Below are positions 44,856 to 53,114 of a stretch of 64,000 bases of DNA, piece by piece (the stretch's first letter is position 1; each line of letters opens with the position of its first letter). The position numbers and the translations under genes are program-made. The notes under the pieces were generated by a model. It was not told where the DNA came from. It did no database searches and was given only the letters and a program-made list of their open reading frames with translations. Source of the stretch: NAK19 sp034434515 (GTDB taxonomy: Bacteria > Chloroflexota > Anaerolineae > Anaerolineales > UBA4823); assembly GCA_034434515.1 (NCBI GenBank), contig DAOTZA010000110.1:1-64000 (forward strand). Reading direction: 5' to 3'.

Positions 44856-45911
44856 ATGAGGGATAAACGACCCTTAATCTTTGACCTTTCTCACAAAGAG
44901 TTAAGCAATATTTTTGAAGAATGGGGCGAACCAAGCTATCGGGTAAGGCAACTCTGGGATGGACTGTATCGTAACCTCTGGAATAATGCAGAGCAATTTA
45001 CCGTTTTTCCAAGACCTCTGCGCAAAAAGCTTGGCAGCTATTTTGCATTTGAATCGATATTTGCTGAGAAAGAATCAATTGCCGACAATAAAAAAACCAG
45101 AAAAATTCTCTTCCACACCCCTCTAGGGAATCCTATCGAGGCAGTTTTACTGCAGACTTTAGACCGATATACGTTATGCATTTCATCCCAATCGGGGTGC
45201 GGTATGGGATGTGTCTTCTGCGCTACAGGTCAAATGGGGTTTATAGCAAATCTCAGCAGCGGTCAAATCATTGAGCAGGTGCTGCATTTTGCTCGTTTAT
45301 TGAATCAAGACCATAAAACGTTGTCCAATATCGTTGTGATGGGTATGGGGGAACCATTTCTCAATTTTGAGAACGTAATCAGAGCCCTTGCTCAATTAAA
45401 TGACCCGACCGGTTTCAACTTTGGCGAGCGGCGTTTTACCATTTCGACCGTTGGAGTTGTACCAGTGATCCGCAAATTTGCCGCCTTAAAACGGCAGATC
45501 AACCTGGCGATTTCTCTCCACGCTGCAGACGACGAACTGCGTTCCGAACTATTGCCAATCAATCGCAAATACCCCCTAAATACGCTATTGGAAGCATGCC
45601 GCGAATATGTACATTTAACAAAACGCCGCCTCAGCTTTGAGTGGGTGATGATTAAGAATGTAAATGATTCGGTCGAACAAGCTTATCGTTTGTCAAAATT
45701 GCTTAAGGGTTTGCTCTGCCATGTAAACCTCATCCCGCTTAACCCGACGGAGGGTTACAGCGGCCAGGCTCCAGCGAAACAGCGAATCAAGGAATTTAAA
45801 GCTATTCTGGAACAACAGAATATTCCCTGCACCATACGCATACCTCGAGGCATTTCCATTCATGCCGGCTGTGGGCAACTTGCCGGTTTTCATCAAAGAC
45901 AAAGTCATTAA
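44856..45911 (+). CDS. rlmN: 23S rRNA A2503 / tRNA A37 C2-methyltransferase RlmN
   Basis: A 351-residue radical-SAM enzyme. The SAM cluster motif is CGMGCVFC. GMGEPFLNFENV is the family's GGE-like motif. The C-terminal catalytic Cys is in HAGCGQL. It methylates A2503 of 23S rRNA and A37 of some tRNAs. Length and motifs are typical. Confidence 0.96.
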   Translation: MRDKRPLIFDLSHKELSNIFEEWGEPSYRVRQLWDGLYRNLWNNAEQFTVFPRPLRKKLGSYFAFESIFAEKESIADNKKTRKILFHTPLGNPIEAVLLQTLDRYTLCISSQSGCGMGCVFCATGQMGFIANLSSGQIIEQVLHFARLLNQDHKTLSNIVVMGMGEPFLNFENVIRALAQLNDPTGFNFGERRFTISTVGVVPVIRKFAALKRQINLAISLHAADDELRSELLPINRKYPLNTLLEACREYVHLTKRRLSFEWVMIKNVNDSVEQAYRLSKLLKGLLCHVNLIPLNPTEGYSGQAPAKQRIKEFKAILEQQNIPCTIRIPRGISIHAGCGQLAGFHQRQSH

Positions 45912-45984
45912 CCTTGTGCTAAAATGTTGATACCTTTATCAGGATAAGAAGAGCGGTAAAAATTTTGCCGTTCACCGCTTTCAA

Positions 45985-46013
45985 TTGTGTTTCCGCTTTT
46001 CTCGGGTTATACT
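45985..46013 (+). promoter_or_regulatory. Promoter of the NIL-domain gene operon
   Basis: TTGTGT (45985-45990), a 17-bp spacer and TATACT (46008-46013), about 27 bases before ATG 46040. Confidence 0.6.
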
Positions 46014-46039
46014 TGGTAATAAAGAAATATGGAGGCAGC

Positions 46040-46273
46040 ATGAGTACACATCAACTGGTGAGACTCATTTATCCACCCAATCTTCTCCGTGTTCCGGTGA
46101 TCAATCAATTAATTAAGGAGTTTGACATCACGGTAAATATCCTGCGCGCTCAAATCGATAACCAAAACGGTTGGATAGAAATCCAACTCAGTGGAAACAT
46201 TCACGTCATCGAAGAAGCGATTCAATGGTTGATGCAGCAAGGCATCAAAGTAGAATTTATAAAGGACACCTGA
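46040..46273 (+). CDS. Stand-alone NIL-domain protein
   Basis: A 77-residue ACT-like beta-alpha fold. The pattern RLIYPPNLLRVPVINQLIKE then VNILRAQID and GWIEIQL matches the NIL domain that binds methionine at the end of MetN and in NIL-ferredoxins. Here no transporter or ferredoxin part is attached. The start is ATG 46040 after GGAGG. It heads a three-gene run with a PP2C-type phosphatase and a P-loop protein, so it may be a small methionine-sensing regulator (inference). Confidence 0.8.
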   Translation: MSTHQLVRLIYPPNLLRVPVINQLIKEFDITVNILRAQIDNQNGWIEIQLSGNIHVIEEAIQWLMQQGIKVEFIKDT

Positions 46274-46300
46274 TACCCTCCTCGTGAATGATTCTAGTTT

Positions 46301-47014
46301 ATGGAAGTCCAAATAGCGGTTTCGAAAATTCCCAAGTTCGGCATCCGTGAAAGCGGTGATACAGTAGAGGTTATCGAACGTCCACAGGGTGGAATTTCGG
46401 TTGTGCTGTCCGACGGACAGACTTCGGGGCGGGGTGCGAAATCCGTGTCAAACCTGGTCGTTCGGAAAGTGATCTCCTTGCTGGCTGAAGGAGTCCGAGA
46501 TGGAGCAGCAGCCAGAGCAGCTTCAGATTATCTCTATACGCACCGAGAAGGGAAAGTATCTGCAACCCTTAATATCTGCTCTGTTGACCTGGTAACGAAA
46601 ACACTTGTAATTACCCGCAACAATCCAGCGCCGGTGATTCTTTTCGACAATCAGCAGCTCCGAATCTTCGATGAAGAGAGCAAACCGGTTGGCATCTATC
46701 GAGACACCAGGCCCGTCATTGTTGAGGTGAGTCTTGCGGTTGGATTATGTGCCATTATTTTCTCCGATGGCTTGACACATGCTGGATCAAGAAATGGTAA
46801 CCTCATTGACCTCTTTTCTGTGTTAAACCAATTCGGCAATAATCCGCATGATCCACCTCAGGTTATCGCCGATAATCTCCTTCAAAAAGCTATCCAACAG
46901 GATGAAGGCAAACCTTCTGATGATATCAGCATTGTGGTTATTAAAGTGTTTCCTTACCAAGGAGATCAAACTCGACGAATGCTTGTCCGATTACCCCTGA
47001 ATAACGGTGGATAG
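46301..47014 (+). CDS. SpoIIE/PP2C-type serine phosphatase
   Basis: A 237-residue protein made only of the SpoIIE-like phosphatase domain. Metal-binding Asp residues are in VLSDGQTSG, IIFSDGLTHAG and the C-terminal PSDDISIVVIKV. SpoIIE/RsbU-type phosphatases commonly dephosphorylate anti-anti-sigma factors. No sensor domain, anti-sigma kinase or STAS protein is adjacent. It begins 27 bases after the NIL-domain gene. Confidence 0.85.
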   Translation: MEVQIAVSKIPKFGIRESGDTVEVIERPQGGISVVLSDGQTSGRGAKSVSNLVVRKVISLLAEGVRDGAAARAASDYLYTHREGKVSATLNICSVDLVTKTLVITRNNPAPVILFDNQQLRIFDEESKPVGIYRDTRPVIVEVSLAVGLCAIIFSDGLTHAGSRNGNLIDLFSVLNQFGNNPHDPPQVIADNLLQKAIQQDEGKPSDDISIVVIKVFPYQGDQTRRMLVRLPLNNGG

Positions 47015-47028
47015 CCCAATAAACTGGC

Positions 47029-47388
47029 ATGATGAGCGTTTGCATTGGCGTCGTAGGACCCTGTGCGGCTGGCAAAACTACTTTGGTAAAAAAATTAAGG
47101 GAATTAGGTTATAACGTCCGACATATTGCCCAAGAACACTCATATGTTCCGGATATGTGGAAGCAAATTACTAACCCGGATATCTTGATTTTCCTTGACG
47201 TCAATTACCCCAATACCCTCCTTCGCAAAAAACTCGGTTGGACTCTGCAAGAATATCGAGAGCAACTCCAACGCCTAGCTCATGCCCGCCAGCATGCGGA
47301 TCTCATTATCGATACCAATTCACTTACCGAAGACGAAGTATCCCAGCTTGCAATCAATTTTATTGAGAATTGGAAAAGAGAAAGATAG
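47029..47388 (+). CDS. Small P-loop NTPase
   Basis: A 119-residue protein with Walker A GPCAAGKTT near the N terminus, a Walker B-like ILIFLDVN, and a C-terminal helix. It resembles minimal nucleotide or shikimate-like kinases without lid or substrate domains. The start may be ATG 47029 or 47032. It lies 14 bases after the phosphatase gene and its function is unknown. Confidence 0.75.
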   Translation: MMSVCIGVVGPCAAGKTTLVKKLRELGYNVRHIAQEHSYVPDMWKQITNPDILIFLDVNYPNTLLRKKLGWTLQEYREQLQRLAHARQHADLIIDTNSLTEDEVSQLAINFIENWKRER

Positions 47389-47424
47389 ACGCGTTCAGAA
47401 AATAGGAGTATAATCGCCCTGCTA

Positions 47425-47457
47425 GCCAGCCAGAGGCGCGCCAGGGCAATGGCTGGC
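47425..47457 (+). promoter_or_regulatory. Inverted repeat in the secD leader
   Basis: GCCAGCCA (47425-47432) and TGGCTGGC (47450-47457), a perfect 8-bp stem 29 bases before the secD start. A TATAAT at 47409-47414 without a good -35 box lies just upstream, so the hairpin would sit at the mRNA 5' end. Confidence 0.45.
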
Positions 47458-47486
47458 ATTTGTTTGAATATGGAGGTCCCGACTTT

Positions 47487-48848
47487 ATGACCAGAAACAC
47501 AACCATATCCTTGATTGTCATTTTTGCCATATTGATTCCTGCAATTTATCTCGTCTTACCGACCACCAATTCTTTCTTAGGGCGGACTATCGTAACCAAG
47601 CTAGGATTAGATCTGGTTGGTGGACAACAAATTGTCTTGCAAGTCGATTTACCCGAAGATACCATTCCCGATCGCGATCTATTAGTTAAAGCCAGTCAGA
47701 TTGTCGAAAGCCGTGTAAACGGTTTGGGGGTGGCAGAAGCAGTGGTACAGATCGCCGGAAATCGTTTCATCAATGTTGAATTACCGGCTGTCAAGGATGC
47801 AACGGAGAGTATAAATGCTATTAAACAAACAGGCGTCCTTGAATTTGTGGATATGTCCCAATTGAGCGATGAAGAAGCCTTTGCCCTGGTTGACCAGACG
47901 ATTCGCACCGATCTTCAAGAGACTTTGGGAGGTTCTGTCACGACGCCGATTACGGCAACTGGCGCATTGACCGAAACCGTATTCCACACAATTATGACGG
48001 GCTCCATGCTGGAATCGGTACAAACTACTACCAACCAAGTCGGTCAACCGGTGGTCTCCTTTCGCCTGACCTCTGAAGGGGCAAAGATATTCGCCGATTA
48101 CACCAGACAACATCAGGGAAAAATTCTTGCCATCGTATTGGATAAAAAAGTCATTTCCGCCCCACGCATTCGGGAACCCATCGAAAGTGGAGAGGGGATT
48201 ATCGAAGGGAATTTCACTGTGGAAAGCGCCAATGCCCTGACCGTTCAGCTTCGGTATGGTTCTCTACCCGTTCCTCTGAAAGTCGCTGAAACGCGCACGA
48301 TCGGGCCGACATTAGGAGAGGATTCTTTACGGAAAAGCCTGATCGCCGGCGCCATCGGTTTTTCCATCGTTATTATGTTCATGATACTCTATTACCGCTT
48401 ACCGGGAGCTGTAGCGATTACGGCGATTCTCACTTATGCAGTTATCACCTTTGCCATCTTTCGCACGATTCCGGTAACATTAACCCTTCCCGGCATTGCC
48501 GGCTTTTTGCTCAGTACCGGATCGGCGCTGGATGCCAACATTCTGATCTTTGAACGGTTAAAAGAAGAATTACGAAGTGGTCGAAAATTAGGCTTAGCGA
48601 TCGATATTGGGTGGAAAAGAGCGTGGCCTTCCATTCGAGACTCTAATATTGCTACAATTCTCACCTCCTTAATTCTTTTTTGGTTCGGGAGCACTTTTGG
48701 AGCAACGATTGTAAAAGGCTTCTCCCTGACGCTCATGCTTGGTGTCATGGTCAGCTTGTTTTCCGCAATCGTGGTCACCCGAACTTTCCTGAACGTTCTC
48801 TTTACCTTTTTTCAACCTTCAAACTATTCAAAATGGTTTGGCCTATAA
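47487..48848 (+). CDS. secD: Protein translocase subunit SecD
   Basis: A 453-residue RND-type membrane protein that, with SecF, uses ion-motive force to help complete secretion. An N-terminal transmembrane helix precedes a large extracytoplasmic P1 domain (LGLDLVGGQQIVLQVD). Five C-terminal helices include SALDANILIFERLKEE. The start is ATG 47487 after GGAGG. secF starts 10 bases after its stop. Confidence 0.95.
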   Translation: MTRNTTISLIVIFAILIPAIYLVLPTTNSFLGRTIVTKLGLDLVGGQQIVLQVDLPEDTIPDRDLLVKASQIVESRVNGLGVAEAVVQIAGNRFINVELPAVKDATESINAIKQTGVLEFVDMSQLSDEEAFALVDQTIRTDLQETLGGSVTTPITATGALTETVFHTIMTGSMLESVQTTTNQVGQPVVSFRLTSEGAKIFADYTRQHQGKILAIVLDKKVISAPRIREPIESGEGIIEGNFTVESANALTVQLRYGSLPVPLKVAETRTIGPTLGEDSLRKSLIAGAIGFSIVIMFMILYYRLPGAVAITAILTYAVITFAIFRTIPVTLTLPGIAGFLLSTGSALDANILIFERLKEELRSGRKLGLAIDIGWKRAWPSIRDSNIATILTSLILFWFGSTFGATIVKGFSLTLMLGVMVSLFSAIVVTRTFLNVLFTFFQPSNYSKWFGL

Positions 48849-48858
48849 AGGTGCTAAG

Positions 48859-49785
48859 ATGATCAATATACTTGGAAAACGATATTTCTTCTTTCTCCTT
48901 TCCTTACTGATCATTATTCCCGGCATGGTTGTGCTTGGGATTTGGAAACTGCCCCTGGCAATTGACTTTACAGGTGGCTCATATCTGGAGTTCAAATTTG
49001 ACAATCGGCAACCTCCACCGCCAGCAGAGATTGTGCTTCTATTTACCGACTTAGGGATCAAAGACGTTCAAGTTCTAACCACCGAACAGCAAACCATCAT
49101 TGCCAAATCCAGTTTTCTTGATGAGACTACCCAAACAGAGTTGTTAAAGTCAATGGCAGAACGATTCCAAGACACCATCACCGTATTACGCTTCGATAGC
49201 GTTGGTCCAACCATCGGGCAACAGGTAACCCAAAGGGCAGCCATCGCTTTAGCTATCGCAGCCCTAGCGGTGATTCTTTACATCACCTTTGCTTTTCGGG
49301 GTGTGGAACACGCTTTTCGCTACGGATTGTGCGCCATTATTGCAATGGTGCATGACGTGGCTGTTGTGATTAGTATCGTTGCTATTGGCGGTAAATTCTT
49401 CGGCTGGCAGTTCGATTCGTTAACCTTAACCGCGTTGCTCACCGTAATAGGCTTTTCGGTACAAGATAAAATTGTGGTATTTGACCGCATTCGAGAAAAT
49501 AGCGCCATCCTAAAACGACTTCCATTTGAAACTTTGGTCAATCACTCAATAGTCCAAACCTTACAGCGTTCCATCAATACCCAATTAATGACGGTCGAAT
49601 TTATGTTGCTCGCCCTGGCTCTCTTCGGTGGAGTAACCTTGAGAGAATTTTCCACCATTCTCCTGATCGGTTTGTTCATGGGTACGTATTCCTCAATTTT
49701 TATTGCCGCTCCGATTCTGGTTGTCTGGGAAAACCGTGAGTGGCAGCAGTGGTTTAAACCCCGCACCAGTAACAGCGCAGCTTGA
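48859..49785 (+). CDS. secF: Protein translocase subunit SecF
   Basis: A 308-residue partner of SecD: an N-terminal helix, the DFTGGSYLEFKF motif, a periplasmic domain and five helices with the VQDKIVVFDRIREN signature. The start is ATG 48859. In-frame codons upstream overlap secD without a ribosome-binding site. The 3' end is 7 bases from the stop of the convergent peptidase gene. Confidence 0.95.
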   Translation: MINILGKRYFFFLLSLLIIIPGMVVLGIWKLPLAIDFTGGSYLEFKFDNRQPPPPAEIVLLFTDLGIKDVQVLTTEQQTIIAKSSFLDETTQTELLKSMAERFQDTITVLRFDSVGPTIGQQVTQRAAIALAIAALAVILYITFAFRGVEHAFRYGLCAIIAMVHDVAVVISIVAIGGKFFGWQFDSLTLTALLTVIGFSVQDKIVVFDRIRENSAILKRLPFETLVNHSIVQTLQRSINTQLMTVEFMLLALALFGGVTLREFSTILLIGLFMGTYSSIFIAAPILVVWENREWQQWFKPRTSNSAA

Positions 49786-49792
49786 GGATTGA

Positions 49793-50530
49793 TTACGGAC
49801 GAACAAGGTAAAGGAGGGCAAACGCGCCTAATATCAGAAATGGAGCATACGGGATAGCCAAATCCGAACGATATTGTTTTCTAACCATCAAGCGGGCAAC
49901 CAGCACAAAACTAAACAACCCTGCCGAAAATACCGCAATCCATAGCGCTACGAAAATTGCTGGAAATCCTAGTAAAAGTCCTAAAATAGCCAACAAGTTG
50001 ACATCCCCAAAGCCTAAAGCCTCCTCTTCCAAAGCGGAGGCTTTTTTTCTGATTTTAAGCACGAACCTCCCCAGCCAATATAGCCCGAACATGACCAAAA
50101 AACCCATAACCCCACCCAACAGAGTGGAGATAAATCCATGACGGGCAATGCCAATGGCTAAAAAAATACCTCCGCCCGCAAGCACGGTTTCGAACAATAC
50201 AACCCGATACTCAATATCTATCACTGTAATTACGCCAAAAACGACAAATACCAACCAGGAGAGCCAAAAATCTAGTCGCACCGGATAGCTCTGTATCCAA
50301 TAAACCATTAATACACTAAATACATATACGAATACATAACGCCAGCGGCGGCGCAGGTTGCAGTTCGAACATTGTTGAAGGGTAAGGTACTGAGCATAGG
50401 ATAGGCTCTTGCCACAATGATTGCAAAGCGGCTTTGTGAGACGCCGTTGATGAGGTAAACAATCGGCCAGATAATTTATCAGAAAGCCACCGAGCGTTCC
50501 AGTAAGCAGGCTGATCAGAAGAATCGCCAT
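49793..50530 (-). CDS. Type IV prepilin peptidase (A24 family)
   Basis: A 245-residue membrane protease. The N-terminal cytosolic loop has two CxxC pairs (CNHC and CSNC) that bind zinc. The catalytic Asp residues lie in VIDIEYRVV and GFGDVNLLAILG. It cleaves type IV pilin-like leaders and may methylate the new N terminus. I choose ATG 50530: a perfect TATAAT ends 6 bases upstream, so the mRNA probably begins at the AUG. A longer frame to 50581 would cover this promoter. No pilus genes are adjacent. Confidence 0.9.
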   Translation of the reverse strand: MAILLISLLTGTLGGFLINYLADCLPHQRRLTKPLCNHCGKSLSYAQYLTLQQCSNCNLRRRWRYVFVYVFSVLMVYWIQSYPVRLDFWLSWLVFVVFGVITVIDIEYRVVLFETVLAGGGIFLAIGIARHGFISTLLGGVMGFLVMFGLYWLGRFVLKIRKKASALEEEALGFGDVNLLAILGLLLGFPAIFVALWIAVFSAGLFSFVLVARLMVRKQYRSDLAIPYAPFLILGAFALLYLVRP

Positions 50531-50536
50531 AGACCC

Positions 50537-50542
50537 ATTATA
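50537..50542 (-). promoter_or_regulatory. -10 box for leaderless prepilin peptidase mRNA
   Basis: TATAAT on the minus strand with the ATG 6 bases downstream. No consensus -35 box is seen. Confidence 0.5.
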
Positions 50543-50607
50543 ATTGGCTGGAACGCTGTGAACCAGTCCATCACCTAACAAAACCTTAAGGAGTAAACAA
50601 TACGATC

Positions 50608-51903
50608 ATGGAAAAATTCATCATACATGGCGGTACCCCTTTGTCGGGAACCATACAACCATCCGGGAACAAAAATGCCGCCCTTCCCTTACTTGCTGCA
50701 ACAACATTAACCGATGAACCGGTCATCTTACACAACGTTCCTCAAATTCGTGATGTCGAATCCATGCGTAAATTGCTTGAAAGTTTGGGGGTTCTGATTA
50801 CCCAAATTGATCACCATTCATGGAAAGTCCATGCCAAGCAAGTATATATCCAGGACCTCGACCCCGATATTTGTCGCAGCATCCGTGCCTCAATCCTGCT
50901 GGCCGGTCCTGTTTTGGCTCGATGTGGTGAAATTTATTTACCACCGCCTGGTGGAGATGTAATCGGCCGGCGCCGTGTGGATACCCACCTTCTCGCCCTG
51001 AACGCCCTTGGTGCGGTTACAGATTACGATCGGACACAAAAACGTTTTAATTTCAAAGCCAAGCAGCTTAGTGGCGCGAATATATTACTAGATGAAGCCA
51101 GTGTAACCGCAACCGAAAACGCTATTATGGCTGCTGTAACCGCAACCGGAACAACGATCATTCGCAATGCCGCCTCTGAACCCCATGTTCAAGAGCTTTG
51201 CCATTTTCTCAATCATCTTGGGGCAAGGATATCGAATATCGGTTCGAATACTTTGACGATTGAAGGGGTTAGCAAATTGAAAGGAGGAGAATTTACAATC
51301 GGTCCAGATTATCTCGAAGTAGTCAGTTTTATTGGTGCAGCCGCAGTTACCAAAGGTTCTATTCGGATTGTCGGCGCCGGACCTCAATATTTGGATATGA
51401 TCGCCATTGTCTTTCGCCGTTTAGGGGTCGAATGGTACGTAGAAGGTAATGACGTCATCGTTCCGCAGCAACAGCGCCTGGAAATCCAGCCTGACCTCGG
51501 CGATGCAATTCCAGAAATTAGCGTAATGCCCTGGCCAGCTTTTCCAACCGACTTGATGAGCATTGCGATTGTCATTGCCACGCAGGCTAAAGGAAGCGTC
51601 TTGTTTCATGATTGGATGTACCCATCACGTATGTTTTTTATCGATAAATTGGTCAGTATGGGAGCACAGATCGTACTTTGCGATCCACATCGGTGTATTG
51701 TCCAAGGACCCACCCAGCTTTTCGGCGAAAATTTAGAAAGCCCAGATATACGTGCCGGGATGGCCCTTGTGTTAGCCGCGCTGGCTGCTGAAGGCAAGTC
51801 AATCATTCGGAACATTGGTCAAATTGATCGCGGTTATGAAAAAGTGGATGAAAAACTCCGCGCTCTGGGAGCGCGGATTGAACGGGTAAGTATGGAATCC
51901 TAA
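50608..51903 (+). CDS. murA: UDP-N-acetylglucosamine 1-carboxyvinyltransferase, Asp-type
   Basis: A 431-residue EPT-fold enzyme for the first committed step of peptidoglycan synthesis. The N-terminal GNKNAALPLLAA and later PHVQELCHFLN segments are typical. The active-site loop reads PPGGDVIG: Asp117 replaces the Cys that fosfomycin alkylates in most MurA enzymes (Cys115 in E. coli). Asp-type MurA enzymes are active and fosfomycin-resistant in mycobacteria and chlamydiae. A GGAG site lies rather far (about 14 bases) from the ATG. Confidence 0.95.
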   Translation: MEKFIIHGGTPLSGTIQPSGNKNAALPLLAATTLTDEPVILHNVPQIRDVESMRKLLESLGVLITQIDHHSWKVHAKQVYIQDLDPDICRSIRASILLAGPVLARCGEIYLPPPGGDVIGRRRVDTHLLALNALGAVTDYDRTQKRFNFKAKQLSGANILLDEASVTATENAIMAAVTATGTTIIRNAASEPHVQELCHFLNHLGARISNIGSNTLTIEGVSKLKGGEFTIGPDYLEVVSFIGAAAVTKGSIRIVGAGPQYLDMIAIVFRRLGVEWYVEGNDVIVPQQQRLEIQPDLGDAIPEISVMPWPAFPTDLMSIAIVIATQAKGSVLFHDWMYPSRMFFIDKLVSMGAQIVLCDPHRCIVQGPTQLFGENLESPDIRAGMALVLAALAAEGKSIIRNIGQIDRGYEKVDEKLRALGARIERVSMES

Positions 51904-51917
51904 ACCACCTATCCCAT

Positions 51918-52262
51918 CTAGGCTGAGTTTGTCACCTTTAGAAATTCATTGACTACGTCACGTAACATTGGCTCGGGTAAAGCCCCAACCTGTCGATGGA
52001 CGACTTTTCCATTAAAGACAAATAACATTGTCGGAATACCCTGAACGCCAAATTTCATCGCCCACTCCGGATTTTCATCGGTGTTTACTTTGGCAATCAG
52101 CACTTTTCCTGCCAACTCTTTAGCAAGTTTGTCCAGTATCGGGGCAACCATTTTACATGGACCACACCAAGGCGCCCAGAAATCGACAATCACCGGGATT
52201 GGGGATTGCATAATAGTTTTTTCAAAAGCAGCATCTGTAACGTGAATAGGTTCATCAATCAT
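51918..52262 (-). CDS. trxA: Thioredoxin
   Basis: A 114-residue classical thioredoxin with active site WCGPC and the cis-Pro in GIPTML. It reduces disulfides in cytosolic proteins. ATG 52262 is chosen, with AGGAG 7 bases upstream. A second ATG at 52268 is too close to that site. The stop is 14 bases from that of murA. Confidence 0.96.
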   Translation of the reverse strand: MIDEPIHVTDAAFEKTIMQSPIPVIVDFWAPWCGPCKMVAPILDKLAKELAGKVLIAKVNTDENPEWAMKFGVQGIPTMLFVFNGKVVHRQVGALPEPMLRDVVNEFLKVTNSA

Positions 52263-52290
52263 ATACATTCTCCTAAGTTTTTTCGGATGA

Positions 52291-52319
52291 AGTATAGCAC
52301 GATCGCCTGAAAATGTCAG
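52291..52319 (-). promoter_or_regulatory. Promoter of trxA
   Basis: On the minus strand CTGACA (52314-52319), a 17-bp spacer and TATACT (52291-52296), with TGC before the -10 box as an extended element. Confidence 0.6.
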
Positions 52320-52320
52320 G

Positions 52321-52326
52321 TATAAT
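52321..52326 (+). promoter_or_regulatory. -10 box for leaderless scpA mRNA
   Basis: TATAAT ends 7 bases before ATG 52334, so transcription is predicted to start at the AUG. The region overlaps the divergent trxA promoter. Confidence 0.55.
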
Positions 52327-52333
52327 TTCGCCA

Positions 52334-53113
52334 ATGTCAATCGGATTTTTCTCGAAAAGAGCTGTTCAGTATCAAGTTCAAACCCCGCTCTATCAGGGGC
52401 CATTGGACTTATTACTGCATTTGATTGAGAAAGCCGAATTAGATATTACTCAGTTAGCGCTAGCCCAAGTGACCGATCAATTCTTGGCTTATCTCCAAAC
52501 GCTTGATCACCTAGAAACTGAAGAGCTTTCGTATTTTATTGTTATTGCGACAAAATTGCTGTATATCAAATCCCAAATGCTTCTACCTCAATCTTCTCTT
52601 GACCTTTCGACTGAAGAGGAAAACAGTGAAGACTTGGTCAGACAATTGAAAGAATACAAGAAATTTCGCCAAATTGCGACCTGGCTAGGGGAAAGGGAGT
52701 CCCAAGGACTCAAGACTTATTTACGGCTTGCTCCTCCTCCAAAAGTCGAAAGTTTAGTTGATCTGAGTGATCTCGATTTGCAAACCTTTTTGCTTGCTGC
52801 TCAGAATGTATTTCGCAATGTTGAAAACTCGTCTGAAGTCCATCGCACAATCATCAAACCCAGATATTCAATCAAAGAACAAATTTACAGGATTGTTCAG
52901 GTATTGAAGGAAACAGGCCGCACTTCTTTTCGAACTCTGACACGCTCCTTCCATTCGCGCGCCGAAGTCATTACGCTGTTTCTGGCATTATTAGAGCTGA
53001 TCAAACAGCAACAAATCGAAATTCAACAAGCTGCCCTATTTGATGATATCGAAATCTTCCCAACAACTGAAATGTTCGAGAGTGAAACCTTGGAAAGCGA
53101 GTTTGAGAACTAA
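52334..53113 (+). CDS. scpA: Segregation and condensation protein ScpA
   Basis: A 259-residue kleisin that bridges the SMC heads. The N-terminal YQGPLDLLLHLIEK motif and the C-terminal winged-helix region (about 185-245) are typical. I start it at ATG 52334, directly after a TATAAT, rather than at 52313. scpB does not follow. Instead a YyaL-like gene begins 1 base after the stop. Confidence 0.93.
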   Translation: MSIGFFSKRAVQYQVQTPLYQGPLDLLLHLIEKAELDITQLALAQVTDQFLAYLQTLDHLETEELSYFIVIATKLLYIKSQMLLPQSSLDLSTEEENSEDLVRQLKEYKKFRQIATWLGERESQGLKTYLRLAPPPKVESLVDLSDLDLQTFLLAAQNVFRNVENSSEVHRTIIKPRYSIKEQIYRIVQVLKETGRTSFRTLTRSFHSRAEVITLFLALLELIKQQQIEIQQAALFDDIEIFPTTEMFESETLESEFEN

Positions 53114-53114
53114 A

